A stretch of 37,128 nucleotides of DNA, from NCBI GenBank assembly GCA_019694315.1, contig JAIBCE010000037.1:1-37128 (forward strand), given 5' to 3'. Every line of letters starts with the position of its first letter. Position 1 is the stretch's first letter. Positions 8,088 to 16,695 of this stretch are shown piece by piece. The stretch is from Sandaracinaceae bacterium. GTDB lineage: Bacteria; Myxococcota_A; Polyangia; Polyangiales; Sandaracinaceae. Under the pieces are notes generated by a model. That model was not told the DNA's origin. It searched no databases and was given only the letters and a program-made list of their open reading frames with translations. Position numbers and translations under genes: made by a program.

Positions 8088-9110
8088 TCACGTCCAGCGG
8101 AACAGGCGCAGGCCCACGAGGCCTGCGAGGGCGGTCCAGCCCACGAGCACCGTGATCTCCACGGAGAGCTCGAGCAGCCCTCGTCCCTCGAGCGCGATCG
8201 CGCGCAGCGCGTCGACGAGCGCCGTGAGCGGGAGGAGGCGCAAGATCGTGAGGGCCCACTCCGGAAAGCGCGCCGTCGAGAAGAACACGCCGCTCGCCAC
8301 GAGCTGGAGGAGCGAGGCCGCGTTCACCATGCCCGAGAGGACCTCGACGTTGTCCGTGCGGCTCGCGAGCAGGACGCCCATCGCCGAGAACGCGAAGCAG
8401 CCGAGGATCACGACGACCACGTAGGCGAGGGCGCTTCCGGCCGAGCCCACACCGAAGCTCGCCCACGCGAAGCCGAGGATCACGGCGAGCGTGACGAGCA
8501 CGAGCACGACGTGCGCGAGGAGAAACGCGAGGAGGTAGTGCCCGCGCTTCATCGGCGTCACCGCGAGCCGGCGCAGGAGCTTGCGCGAGCGCGCCTCGAC
8601 CACGTTCCAGCCGATGCCCCAGAGGCACACCGTCATCACGTTCATGCCCACGAGGCCGGGCACCACGAAGTCGACGTAGCGCGTGCCCGGCTCGCGCATG
8701 GGTGCGTCCTCGATCGCGCTCGGTGCGCCCACGAGGGCTCGCTCGATGCGTGCGCGCGCGAGGCGGGACTCGGGACGCGTGGGGTCGGAGCGAACGCGCG
8801 GCGCGGCGTCGCCTGGCTGCATCTCCACGAGGGCGAGCGCGCGTCCGCGAACGAACAAGCGTCGCGCCTCGTCGTGGCTCGCGTGCAAGAGCTCGAGCTG
8901 CGGGTCGGCCTCGAGGCGCGCGCTCGTCGTGTCGTCGCCGGCGTCCTCCACGATCACGACGGGCAGGGGCTCGTCCTCGATGGGTCGAAACGCGATGCCG
9001 AGCACGAGCGTGAGCACGAGGGGAAAGCCGAACGTCCAGAACAGCGCCTCGGGCTCGCGCTGGAAGATCCTCAGTCGCACGAGGAGGAGCTGGATCAGCG
9101 GGTGCCGCAT
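8088..9110 (-). CDS. ABC-2 type exporter permease
   Basis: A 340-residue membrane protein. Helix 1 lies near the N-terminus (residues about 22-42, ALFWTFGFPLVLTLVLGIAF). A soluble loop of about 100 residues follows, then five or six helices in the C-terminal half (VVPGLVGMNVMTVCLWGIG, HYLLAFLLAHVVLVLVTLAV, ALAYVVVVILGCFAFSAMG and so on). This is the usual topology of ABC-2 permeases of the drug/DrrB/NodJ kind, with the characteristic RKLLRRLAVTPMKRGHYL cytoplasmic segment before the third helix. Its ATG shares one base with the stop of the ATPase gene (TGATG), so the two are translationally coupled. The pair would form a homodimer-based exporter. Cargo is unknown; the divergent biosynthetic genes are the obvious candidate source. 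Confidence 0.92.
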   Translation of the reverse strand: MRHPLIQLLLVRLRIFQREPEALFWTFGFPLVLTLVLGIAFRPIEDEPLPVVIVEDAGDDTTSARLEADPQLELLHASHDEARRLFVRGRALALVEMQPGDAAPRVRSDPTRPESRLARARIERALVGAPSAIEDAPMREPGTRYVDFVVPGLVGMNVMTVCLWGIGWNVVEARSRKLLRRLAVTPMKRGHYLLAFLLAHVVLVLVTLAVILGFAWASFGVGSAGSALAYVVVVILGCFAFSAMGVLLASRTDNVEVLSGMVNAASLLQLVASGVFFSTARFPEWALTILRLLPLTALVDALRAIALEGRGLLELSVEITVLVGWTALAGLVGLRLFRWT

Positions 9111-10087
9111 CAGCCGTCTCCGAGGCCGCGACCGGCGAGGACGAGGAAGACGTCCTCGAGCGTGGCCGGTGCGATGGCGACGCGGCCGAGCGTGGCCTCG
9201 CTCTCGCCGGCGAGCGCACGTGCCCGTGCCAGCACGTCGTCCGCGTGATCGGTGCCCAGGCGATGCGTGCGCCCCACGATGCGCGAGATGCGCACCCCCG
9301 TGAGGGACGCGAGCGCCTCGGCCGCGAGCGTGCCGCTCAGGACCTCGAGCTCCACCACGTGGGATCCGACGTGCGTGCGCACGAGCTCGTCCGTCGTGCC
9401 GCGCGCGATCACCTTGCCGCGATCGATCACCACGATGTGGTCGCAGAGGCGCGTGGCCTCGTCCATGAAGTGCGTCGTGAGGAGCACCGTGCGTCCGCCG
9501 CGTGCGAGGGCCTCGATGCGATCCCACAGGCGGTGGCGTGCTTCGGGATCGAGGCCCGTCGTGGGCTCGTCGAGGATCACCAGCTCGGGATCGCCCGCGA
9601 GCGCGCACGCGAGCGCCAGTCGTTGCCGCTCGCCGCCCGAGAGCGCGCGCACGAGCGTGCCCGCTTGACGCTCGAGATCCACGTCGGAGAGGAGGGAGGC
9701 CTCGTCGGGCCCGCGATCGTAGAAGGAGCGAAAGAGCGCGAGCGTCTCGTGCGCCGTCAGCTTCTCCGGCAGGCTCGTGTCCTGGAGCGCCACGCCGATG
9801 CGTCGCGCGATCGCCTCACGATCACGAGGCTGCGCGAGGCCGAGCACCTCGACCGTCCCCGCCGTCGGCGTGGTGAGGCCCTGGATCATCTCGAGCGTCG
9901 TGGTCTTGCCTGCGCCGTTGGGGCCGAGGAGGCCCACCGTGGTGCCCGCCTCGACGTCGAGATCGAGGCCGTCGACGACGTTGCGATCGCCGTAGCGCTT
10001 CACGAGCCCACGCACGTGGATCGGACCGTGTGCGGGCTCGGGCGTCGGCCCCTGGTCAGGCCGGTGCGCGTGGGTGGGCGGAGGCAC
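9110..10087 (-). CDS. ABC exporter ATP-binding subunit
   Basis: A 325-residue ATPase from a GTG at 10087. Visible motifs are Walker A GPNGAGKTT (Lys about 61), a Q-loop region (ALQDTSLPEKL), signature LSGGERQRLAL, Walker B ELVILDEPTTGLDPE and the H-loop TTHFMDEA. The C-terminal 90 residues form the extension common to DrrA/CcmA-type drug exporters, ending LEDVFLVLAGRGL. The frame is open far upstream, but that part is antisense to the KASIII gene. The GTG was chosen because it follows a TACCAT hexamer by 5 nt and leaves about 22 residues before the first beta-strand (IHVRGLVKRYGD). It is coupled to the permease downstream and divergent from the KASIII operon, with 24 bp between start codons. 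Confidence 0.93.
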   Translation of the reverse strand: MPPPTHAHRPDQGPTPEPAHGPIHVRGLVKRYGDRNVVDGLDLDVEAGTTVGLLGPNGAGKTTTLEMIQGLTTPTAGTVEVLGLAQPRDREAIARRIGVALQDTSLPEKLTAHETLALFRSFYDRGPDEASLLSDVDLERQAGTLVRALSGGERQRLALACALAGDPELVILDEPTTGLDPEARHRLWDRIEALARGGRTVLLTTHFMDEATRLCDHIVVIDRGKVIARGTTDELVRTHVGSHVVELEVLSGTLAAEALASLTGVRISRIVGRTHRLGTDHADDVLARARALAGESEATLGRVAIAPATLEDVFLVLAGRGLGDG

Positions 10088-10092
10088 GCGGC

Positions 10093-10102
10093 ATGGTACC
10101 GT
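10093..10102. promoter_or_regulatory. overlapping divergent -10-like hexamers around GGTACC
   Basis: The palindrome GGTACC (10095-10100) sits in the 24-bp gap between the GTG at 10087 (minus) and the ATG at 10112 (plus). On the plus strand it gives TACCGT (10097-10102), 9 nt before the ATG. On the minus strand it gives TACCAT (10093-10098), 5 nt before the GTG. A symmetrical -10 could fire in both directions, and both transcripts would have little or no leader. The sequences are seen; promoter activity is inferred. Confidence 0.45.
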
Positions 10103-10111
10103 CGCGCCTCC

Positions 10112-11146
10112 ATGGTTGGGAGCGCAGCTCGCATCGTCGGCCTGGGGCGCTACCTCCCTTCGCGGGTGGTCCACACCGACGAGGTCGCACGAAGGCTGGG
10201 CGTCGATGCCGCCGCGCTGGCGAGCGCGACGGGGGTCCACGAGCGGCGCTACGCCGATCGATCGGGCCACGAGACCGCGAGCGCGATGGGCGCCTCCGCT
10301 GCGCGCGAGGCCCTCGAGAAGGCCGACATTCGGCCCGAATCGCTCGACCTCGTCGTGAACGCGTCGGGCACGGTCGAGCAGTCGATCCCCGACGGGGGTG
10401 CGCTCATCCAGCGCGCGCTCGGCCTCGGCAAGAGCGGCATCGCGTCGCTCACGGTGCACGCGACGTGTCTGTCGTTCGTCGCGGCGCTCGATCTCGTCTC
10501 GAGCGCGATCGCGGCGGGTCGATACCGTCGAGTGCTCGTGGTCTCGAGCGACATCGCATCTGCAGGCATCGACTGGAGCGATCCCGAGAGCGCGGGCCTC
10601 TTCGGTGACGGCGCCGCCGCAGCCGTGCTCGTGCGCGCCGAGCCGCTCGGCGCTGAGGGTCACACGCGCGATGTCGCGACGGGCTCGCGCTTCCTGGCCG
10701 CGCGCTTCTCGACCTTCGGCGACGATGCCTCGCTCGCGTCGATCGAGGGCGGCGGCACGCGCGCGCACCCCAACGACGCGGCGCTGCGCCCCTCGCAGAA
10801 CCTCTTCCACATGGAGGGCCCGCGCTTGCTCCGCCGCGTGCTCGGCCGAGGTCGTCCGTTCCTCGAGGCGCTCTCGCGCGAGCTGCCCGACGGCGTGCGT
10901 CTCGCCGATGCGCTCGTGATCCCGCACCAGGCGAGCGAGGCCGGTCTCGCGATGCTCCCGGCGTTCGGGCTCGACGCGTCGCGCGTCGTGCGCACGCTCG
11001 AGCGCTTGGGCAACTGCGTCGCGGCCTCCATCCCCCTCACGCTCTACGAGGCCGTGGAGAGTGGCCGCCTGCGCCGCGGCGATCTCGCGCTCCTCTGCGG
11101 CACGGGCGCCGGTCTCTCGCTCGGCGCGATCGTGTTCCGGTTCTGA
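10112..11146 (+). CDS. ketoacyl-ACP synthase III family protein (FabH/OleA-like)
   Basis: A 344-residue thiolase-fold condensing enzyme. The Cys-His-Asn triad of KASIII is complete: Cys about 119 in VHATCLSF, His about 272 in IPHQASEAG and Asn about 301 in LGNCVAASIP. Other landmarks are the N-terminal RIVGLGRYLPSRVV, ATGVHERR and FGDGAAAAVL. The family uses acyl-CoA or acyl-ACP starters and makes beta-ketoacyl thioesters or transfers acyl groups. It acts in the cytoplasm. Being first in a six-gene coupled operon with ligases and a reductase, it is more likely a secondary-metabolism or special-lipid enzyme than housekeeping FabH. No acyl carrier protein gene is visible beside it. The ATP-grasp gene begins one base after its stop. 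Confidence 0.92.
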   Translation: MVGSAARIVGLGRYLPSRVVHTDEVARRLGVDAAALASATGVHERRYADRSGHETASAMGASAAREALEKADIRPESLDLVVNASGTVEQSIPDGGALIQRALGLGKSGIASLTVHATCLSFVAALDLVSSAIAAGRYRRVLVVSSDIASAGIDWSDPESAGLFGDGAAAAVLVRAEPLGAEGHTRDVATGSRFLAARFSTFGDDASLASIEGGGTRAHPNDAALRPSQNLFHMEGPRLLRRVLGRGRPFLEALSRELPDGVRLADALVIPHQASEAGLAMLPAFGLDASRVVRTLERLGNCVAASIPLTLYEAVESGRLRRGDLALLCGTGAGLSLGAIVFRF

Positions 11147-11147
11147 G

Positions 11148-12314
11148 ATGCGCATCCTGCTCACCGGCGCGCGTGCGCCCGTCACCCTCGAGCTCGCGCG
11201 GGCCTTCGCGGCGAGCGGGCACGAGGTCTTCGCGGCGGACTCGTTCGGCCCGCACCTCCTGCGCGGCTCGCGCGCCGTGACGCGGTCCTATCGCGTCCCT
11301 GCGCCACGCCTCGATCCCGACGCACGGGCGTTCGCCGAGGGCCTCCGCGACGTCATCCGCAAGGAGGCGATCGAGCTCCTCGTGCCGACGTGCGAGGAGA
11401 TCTTCCACGTCGCGCGGCGCCTCGATCTGCTCGCGCCGCAGACGCGCGTGCTGACGAGCCCGATCGAGGTGCTCACCCCTCTCCACGACAAGCACGCGTT
11501 CGCGATGCGCACCCGAGCGGCCGGCGTGGACGCGCCGGAGACCGAGCTCGTCACCGATCGCGCACACCTCGCGGCCCTCGTGCGCGAGCGCGGGCCGCAC
11601 ATCGTCCTCAAGCCTGCCTTCTCGCGCTTCGCGTCGAACGCGATCGTGTCTCCGCGCGATCTCTCGCGGGTCGACGAGGTGAGCACGCGACGAGCCTGGG
11701 TCGTGCAGGAGCGCCTGCGCGGCACGCCGATCGCGACCTTCTCGGTCGCGCACGAAGGCCGCCTCACGCTGCACTCGGCCTACGCGCTCGAGGTGACCGC
11801 GGGCCCTCGCGCGGGGGAGGGCTCCGCGATCCTCTTCCGACCGCTCGACGATCCACGGATCGAGCGGTGGGTCTCGGCGTTCGTCGCGCGCGAGCGCTTC
11901 ACCGGACAGGTGGCCTTCGATCTCTTCGACGTGCCATCCCGCGGCATCGTCGCCATCGAGTGCAATCCTCGCGCGACGAGCGGCGCGCACCTCTTCCGCG
12001 ACGATCCGCGGCTCGCGCGCGCCTACGTCGCGCCCGACGCGCCCCTCGCGACGCCGCGCGCCTCGGCCTCTGCGATGCTCGCGCTTCCCATGATGCTCTA
12101 CGGCCCGCGTCAGCTCGGGCGTCACTTCGTCTCCACGCTGCGCCGCTCTCGTGACGTCGCGTGGGACCGGCGCGATCCCCTCGCGAGCGTGGTGCAGATC
12201 GCGACCGCCGCCGAGCTCGTGCGCCGCGCGATCGCTCACCGCTGCTCGCCGCTCGAGGCCTCCACGATCGACATCGAGTGGAACGGGCCGGACGACGTCG
12301 GGGGGCGCTCGTGA
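11148..12314 (+). CDS. ATP-grasp domain carboxylate-amine ligase-like protein
   Basis: A 388-residue protein with a Rossmann-like pre-ATP-grasp N-terminus (MRILLTGARAPVTLELARAF) and the grasp region from about residue 110. Segments such as DKHAFAMRTRAAGVDAPET, HIVLKPAFSRFASN (ATP-binding Lys) and WVVQERLRGTPIATFSVAHEGR match the fold. GQVAFDLFDVPSRGIVAIECNPRATSG then carries the acidic and Asn metal ligands (ECNPR). Known relatives join a carboxylate to an amine or thiol through an acyl-phosphate. It starts one base after the KASIII stop and ends in a GTGA overlap with the SDR gene. Its partners suggest it activates an acid from the pathway or adds an amino acid, but the substrate is not readable from sequence. 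Confidence 0.88.
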   Translation: MRILLTGARAPVTLELARAFAASGHEVFAADSFGPHLLRGSRAVTRSYRVPAPRLDPDARAFAEGLRDVIRKEAIELLVPTCEEIFHVARRLDLLAPQTRVLTSPIEVLTPLHDKHAFAMRTRAAGVDAPETELVTDRAHLAALVRERGPHIVLKPAFSRFASNAIVSPRDLSRVDEVSTRRAWVVQERLRGTPIATFSVAHEGRLTLHSAYALEVTAGPRAGEGSAILFRPLDDPRIERWVSAFVARERFTGQVAFDLFDVPSRGIVAIECNPRATSGAHLFRDDPRLARAYVAPDAPLATPRASASAMLALPMMLYGPRQLGRHFVSTLRRSRDVAWDRRDPLASVVQIATAAELVRRAIAHRCSPLEASTIDIEWNGPDDVGGRS

Positions 12315-13336
12315 TCGACGCGCCGATCGTGGTCACGGGAGCGACCGGCTTCCTCGGCGGCGCGCTCGTGCGCCGCCTCGCAGGCGAGGGCGCGGTCGTG
12401 CGTGCGAGCGGGCGCGATCGGGCTCGAGGAGAGGCCCTCGCGCGGGAGACGGGCGCGTCGTTCGAGGTCGGCGATCTCGCGCATCCGCCCGACGCCGATC
12501 GGATCGTGCGAGGCGCGCTCGCCGTGGTGCACTGTGCGGCCCTCTCGAGCCCGTGGGGCCCAGCGCGCGACTTCGATCGCGCCAACGTGCGCGCGACCGA
12601 GAACGTCGTGCACGCGTGCGAGCGCTTCCACGTGAGCCGGCTCGTGCACGTCTCGACGCCCGCCGTGTACTTCGATCTCCGCGCGCGCGAGGGCATCCGC
12701 GAGTCCGATCCCCTTCCTGCACGGCCCTTCAACGACTACGCGCGCACCAAGCTCGAGGCCGAGGACGTCGTGATGCGCGCGTCCCGTCGAGGCCTCGCCA
12801 CGGTGATCGTGCGACCGCGCGCGATCTATGGGCCGGGCGACACCACGATCCTCCCGCGCGTCGTCGACGCGCTCGAGCGAGGCCTCTTCCCCGTGATCGA
12901 CGGCGGCCGCGCCCTCGTCGATCTCACCTATGTCGACGACGCCGTCGAGGCCCTCGTCTCGGCCCTCTCGTCGTCTCGCGCCGTCGGCGGCATCCATCAC
13001 GTGACGAGCGGCGATCCGCGCCCGATCGGAGAGGTGATCGACGCGCTCGCCGACGGGCTCGGGCTGCCCCGCCCTCGTCGCCACGTGAGCTCGTCTCGCG
13101 CCCTGGCGCTCGCCGCGATCCTCGAGTCCACCCACCGCCTCGTGGCGCCGCACCGCGAGCCGCGCGTCACGCGGTACACGGTCGGCCTCCTCGCGCGCAC
13201 GATGACGCTCGATCTCGGCCAGGCGCGCGAGGCGCTCGGCTACGTCCCACGCGTGCGCCTCGAGCAAGGGCTGGCGCGCTACCTCGAGCACGTGCGCGTG
13301 CAGCGCGGGCAGGCCCCGCCGAAAGGAACCCCATGA
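12311..13336 (+). CDS. NAD(P)-dependent epimerase/dehydratase, 3-beta-HSD-like extended SDR
   Basis: A 341-residue extended short-chain dehydrogenase. The dinucleotide motif VVTGATGFLGG starts at about residue 7. The catalytic YxxxK is Y143-K147 (NDYARTKLEAE), with the Ser in HVSTPAVYF. RPRAIYGPGDTTILPRVV and VDLTYVDDAVEA are typical of the 3-beta-hydroxysteroid dehydrogenase/OleD branch. It starts at a GTG whose last two bases begin the ATP-grasp stop (GTGA) and it overlaps the next gene by ATGA, so translation is coupled on both sides. OleD reduces the beta-keto product of the KASIII-like OleA in olefin synthesis. A similar reduction of the condensing enzyme's product here is plausible but inferred. 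Confidence 0.9.
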   Translation: MIDAPIVVTGATGFLGGALVRRLAGEGAVVRASGRDRARGEALARETGASFEVGDLAHPPDADRIVRGALAVVHCAALSSPWGPARDFDRANVRATENVVHACERFHVSRLVHVSTPAVYFDLRAREGIRESDPLPARPFNDYARTKLEAEDVVMRASRRGLATVIVRPRAIYGPGDTTILPRVVDALERGLFPVIDGGRALVDLTYVDDAVEALVSALSSSRAVGGIHHVTSGDPRPIGEVIDALADGLGLPRPRRHVSSSRALALAAILESTHRLVAPHREPRVTRYTVGLLARTMTLDLGQAREALGYVPRVRLEQGLARYLEHVRVQRGQAPPKGTP

Positions 13337-14193
13337 GCCCTCGCACCGCGCGCCTCGAGCTGCTCGAGGTCGGGCACTGCGTGCACCCCGAGCACGTCGT
13401 GCACCAGAACCGGCGCCTCTCACCGCTGCGCTTTCCGTCGATCGTGGCGCTGATCCACCACCCGACGGAGGGGCCCGTCCTCTTCGACACGGGCTATTCG
13501 CCCCGCTTCTTCGAGGCGACGCGCCGCTTTCCCGAGCGTCTCTACGCGTGGGTCACGCCGGCCACGATCGACGCCTCGCACACGGCCGTCGCTCAGCTCG
13601 CGCTCCGCGGCATCCGAGCCGACGACGTGCGTACCGTCATCGTCTCGCACTTCCACGCCGACCACGTCGCAGGGCTCATCGACTTCCCGCGCGCGCGCTT
13701 CGTTTATCACCGGCGGGCGCTCTCGAGCTTCGCATCGCTGGGCCGGATCCGCGGGACCGCTGCGGGCTTTCTCCGCGCGCTCCTGCCTCGCGATCTCGAG
13801 GACCGTGCGCGGGTGATCCACACCGAGGGTGAGGTCTCTCCGCTTCCGTCGTCGTGCGCGCCGTTCGCGTCGGGCGTGGATCTCTTCTCCGACGGTTCGG
13901 TCCACCTCGTCGAGCTGCCGGGCCACGTCGAGGGTCAGCTCGGTGCGCTGGTGCGCACCGACGACGGCAGCTTCGACTTCCTCGTGGCTGACGCGTGCTG
14001 GACGACACACGCCCTCCGCGCGCGTCGGCTCCCGCACCCGATCACGCGCGCGCTCTTCGCCAGCTACGAACGCTATGGCGAGACCCTCGGCCGCCTCGCG
14101 GATCTCCGCGAGCGCACGCGCGACGTGCGCATCGTTCCCTCGCACTGCGACGAGGTGCGTCGGGCCCGCATCCCCTCGAGCCCGCTGGCATGA
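13333..14193 (+). CDS. metallo-beta-lactamase-fold hydrolase
   Basis: A 286-residue protein with the metal-binding motif HFHADH at residues 106-111 (SHFHADHVAGLID). Further ligands are likely in LPGHVEGQLG, in FLVADACW (bridging Asp) and in VPSHCDEV at the C-terminus. Length and layout fit the AHL-lactonase/hydroxyacylglutathione-hydrolase-like group of MBL-fold enzymes, which hydrolyse thioesters, lactones or esters. AGGA lies 5 nt before the ATG, which overlaps the preceding stop as ATGA. The same overlap joins it to the adenylating-enzyme gene. In this operon it may release a thioester or open a lactone intermediate; that role is an inference from context. Confidence 0.92.
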   Translation: MSPRTARLELLEVGHCVHPEHVVHQNRRLSPLRFPSIVALIHHPTEGPVLFDTGYSPRFFEATRRFPERLYAWVTPATIDASHTAVAQLALRGIRADDVRTVIVSHFHADHVAGLIDFPRARFVYHRRALSSFASLGRIRGTAAGFLRALLPRDLEDRARVIHTEGEVSPLPSSCAPFASGVDLFSDGSVHLVELPGHVEGQLGALVRTDDGSFDFLVADACWTTHALRARRLPHPITRALFASYERYGETLGRLADLRERTRDVRIVPSHCDEVRRARIPSSPLA

Positions 14194-15503
14194 GCGACGG
14201 CGTCGATCGGGCGATCCTCGCGCGCTCGTTCCTGCGCGCGCGCCTCGAGCCCGCGGTGTTTCCCACGCGGCGTGCCCTCTCCGCGTGGCAAGAGCGCAAG
14301 GTGATCGCCCACCTGCGCTGGGCCCGCACACGCTCGCGTCACCTCGAGGAGCGCTTCGGCGCGCACGCGACCGAGGCGTGGCGTGCGCTGCCGATCACCC
14401 ACAAGGCCGAGATGATGGCGCGCTGGGACGACGTCGTGACGGTGCCGATCCGCAAGGACGAGGCGCTGGCGGTGGCCCTGCGCGCCGAGGAAGAGCGCGA
14501 CTTCTCACCGACGGTGCGCGGCTACACGGTGGGACTCTCGAGCGGCACGTCGGGCAATCGGGGGCTCTTCGTCGCGTCCGCCGAGGAGCGAGCGGAGTGG
14601 GCCGGCGCCGCGATCGCGCGCGTCCTGCCGGCGCTCGTCCCCGGTCTCGTGCGTGAGCGCGTCGCGTTCTTCCTCCGCGCGAATTCGAACCTCTACCAGA
14701 GCGTCGGATCGCGGCGGATCGCGTTCACGTTCTTCGATCTCTCTCGCCCCTTCGAGGAGCACCTCGCGCGCCTCGACGCGCAGCCGCCCAGCATCCTGGT
14801 GGCGCCTCCTTCGATGCTGCGGATGCTCGCGGAGGCCCGGATCGGAGGGCGATCGGCGATCGCACCGCGCATCGTCGTCTCGGTGGCGGAGGTGCTCGAT
14901 CCCCTCGACGAGGGCGTCATCCGCCGCGGCTTCGCGCGCGTGGTGCACCAGATCTACCAGGCGACCGAGGGCTTCCTCGGCGCGAGCTGCGCGTTCGGCA
15001 CGGTGCACCTCGCCGAGGACGTGATGATCATCGAGGAGGAGCCGGTCCCTGGCGCGGAGGACGGCGCGTTCCACCCGATCCTCACCGACTTCCGGCGTCG
15101 CTCGCAGCCGATCGTGCGCTATCGGCTCGACGACGTGCTCGTTCCGCGCCGGAGCCCCTGTCCGTGCGGCTCGGTGGCGCGCGCGCTCGATCGCATCGAG
15201 GGTCGGGCCGACGATCTCCTCTTCGTCGACGACGGACGGGGCCCGCTCTTTCCCGATTTCGTGCGCCGCGCCGTGATGCTCGCCGACGCGGCCATCACGG
15301 ACTACCGCGTCGTCCAGCGCGCGCGCGACCGCCTCGCGCTCTTCGTGGAGCCCGCCGAGGCCTGGGCCGCCGCCGCGCACGCGCTCGATCGGCTCTGGGC
15401 CTCGCGCGGGGCGCCTGTCGTGATCGAGCGGATCGAGCGGCCCGCCCAAGACCTGATGCGCAAGCTCCGCCGCGTGGTGAGGGCGCTCGAGGCGCACCCG
15501 TGA
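14190..15503 (+). CDS. adenylate-forming enzyme, F390-synthetase/PaaK/CapK-like
   Basis: A 437-residue member of the short PaaK/CapK side of the AMP-forming superfamily. LPITHKAEM near residue 70 and the phosphate loop LSSGTSGNRG (from about 117) are typical. So are YQATEGFLG (about 256) in place of the usual YGxTE, and RYRLDDVL with the Asp that holds the ribose. CPCGS and RIEGRADD are also typical of PaaK-like enzymes. It would activate a carboxylic acid as the acyl-adenylate. I believe this corresponds to the group annotated as F390 synthetase-related. Translational coupling on both sides (ATGA, GTGA) ties it to the operon. The acid and the acceptor (CoA, carrier protein or amine) are unknown, and no carrier protein is encoded nearby. 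Confidence 0.88.
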   Translation: MSDGVDRAILARSFLRARLEPAVFPTRRALSAWQERKVIAHLRWARTRSRHLEERFGAHATEAWRALPITHKAEMMARWDDVVTVPIRKDEALAVALRAEEERDFSPTVRGYTVGLSSGTSGNRGLFVASAEERAEWAGAAIARVLPALVPGLVRERVAFFLRANSNLYQSVGSRRIAFTFFDLSRPFEEHLARLDAQPPSILVAPPSMLRMLAEARIGGRSAIAPRIVVSVAEVLDPLDEGVIRRGFARVVHQIYQATEGFLGASCAFGTVHLAEDVMIIEEEPVPGAEDGAFHPILTDFRRRSQPIVRYRLDDVLVPRRSPCPCGSVARALDRIEGRADDLLFVDDGRGPLFPDFVRRAVMLADAAITDYRVVQRARDRLALFVEPAEAWAAAAHALDRLWASRGAPVVIERIERPAQDLMRKLRRVVRALEAHP

Positions 15504-16660
15504 GCGTCGCGCTCCATCTCTCGCGTTCGGGTCGCGACGTGGCGGCCGAGATCGCGTGGCCCGACACGGAGGACGCGCGGCGAGCCCGCGACTACCTCGC
15601 GCCGATCCTGCGAGAGGGCAGCTCCTTCGTCGCGCCCAACGTCGAGGCGGACGTGGGCGTCGCGGTCGTCGACGGCGAGGTGGTGCCGTACACCGTGTCG
15701 CGCGAGCGCGACGACCAGAGCTACGTGGTCTCTCCGTATACGCACTACATCACCTATGGCGCCGAGGAGATCGAGAAGCTCGAGACGCCCGCGCTCGAGA
15801 GGCCGCTCCGCACGATCGTGGCGGGCCTCGGCCGCGTGTTCCGACGGGCACGCTTCGATCGCGTCGTCTACGTGGACAACTGGCTCACGTCCACGACGCT
15901 CCACGCGCCGCTCGGTCGCGCGTCGTGGTCGTCGTTGATCGAGGCGCTGCGCGATGCGCATCCGGACCACGCCATCGTGGTCCGCGGCGTCGACCGTCGC
16001 GTGAGCCTGCAGCTCTCGTCGGATCTCGCCGCGCTCGGCGCACGCCTCGTGTTCAGTCGACGCGTGCTCTTCCAGGACCCCTCCGAGACGCTGCGGCGCC
16101 GCGACGCGCGGCGCGATGCGGCGCTGCTCGCGAGGGCGCTCGCGGAGGGGGCCTATCGGGTGCGCGACGCACGCGAGCTCGACGACGCCGAGCTCGCACG
16201 CGCGACCGAGCTGTACGACCTCCTCTACGTGGTGAAGTGGTCGCGTCACAACCCGCAGCTCACCACGCGCTACGTGACGCACGCGATCCGATCTGGGTTC
16301 CTCGAGGGCAAGGCGCTCGTGTCGCGCGACGGATCGCTCGACGGGGTCTACGCCGCGTGGAGCCGCCACGGCCTCTACTACGTGCCCGTCCTCGGCTACG
16401 ACACGAGGCTGCCGCGCGCGCTCGGGCTCTATCGCATGCTCGCTGCGCTCTCGTCGGACGATGCGCTCGCGCAGAGGGCGCTCGTGCACGACAGCGCGGG
16501 GGTGAGTGACTTCAAGCAGAACCGTGGCGCGGTCCCCGTGCTCGAGCACCTGGCGGTCTTCGATCGTCACCTGCCGCTGCGGCGGCGCGCACCGTGGCGC
16601 GTGCTCGGCACGCTGATGGATCACGTCGGCGCGCCTCTCATCGAGCGCTTCGATCTCTGA
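15500..16660 (+). CDS. FemAB/GNAT-like acyl or aminoacyl transferase
   Basis: A 386-residue protein starting at GTG 15500 inside a GTGA overlap. I see no clean motif in the N-terminal half (SYVVSPYTHYITYGAEEI, FDRVVYVDNWLTSTTLHAP). From about residue 225 the pattern resembles the GNAT-fold half of FemAB/CelD-type transferases: ELYDLLYVVKWSRHNPQLT, LEGKALVSRDGSLDGVYAAW, GLYYVPVLGYDT and then HDSAGVSDFKQNRGAVPVLE near the C-terminus, where the AGxxxFKxxRG stretch is typical. Such enzymes transfer acyl or aminoacyl groups onto amines. As the last gene of the six-gene set it may perform the final acylation. The assignment rests on fold-level resemblance. Confidence 0.6.
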   Translation: MSVALHLSRSGRDVAAEIAWPDTEDARRARDYLAPILREGSSFVAPNVEADVGVAVVDGEVVPYTVSRERDDQSYVVSPYTHYITYGAEEIEKLETPALERPLRTIVAGLGRVFRRARFDRVVYVDNWLTSTTLHAPLGRASWSSLIEALRDAHPDHAIVVRGVDRRVSLQLSSDLAALGARLVFSRRVLFQDPSETLRRRDARRDAALLARALAEGAYRVRDARELDDAELARATELYDLLYVVKWSRHNPQLTTRYVTHAIRSGFLEGKALVSRDGSLDGVYAAWSRHGLYYVPVLGYDTRLPRALGLYRMLAALSSDDALAQRALVHDSAGVSDFKQNRGAVPVLEHLAVFDRHLPLRRRAPWRVLGTLMDHVGAPLIERFDL

Positions 16661-16695
16661 CTGCGTTCGCCACCGACACAGGGCTCCGAGAGCAC

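Noticed and set aside
10112..11146. Housekeeping FabH
   Set aside because: The triad fits, but tight coupling to ATP-grasp, adenylating and transferase genes, without fab genes or an acyl carrier protein, argues for a specialised condensing enzyme.
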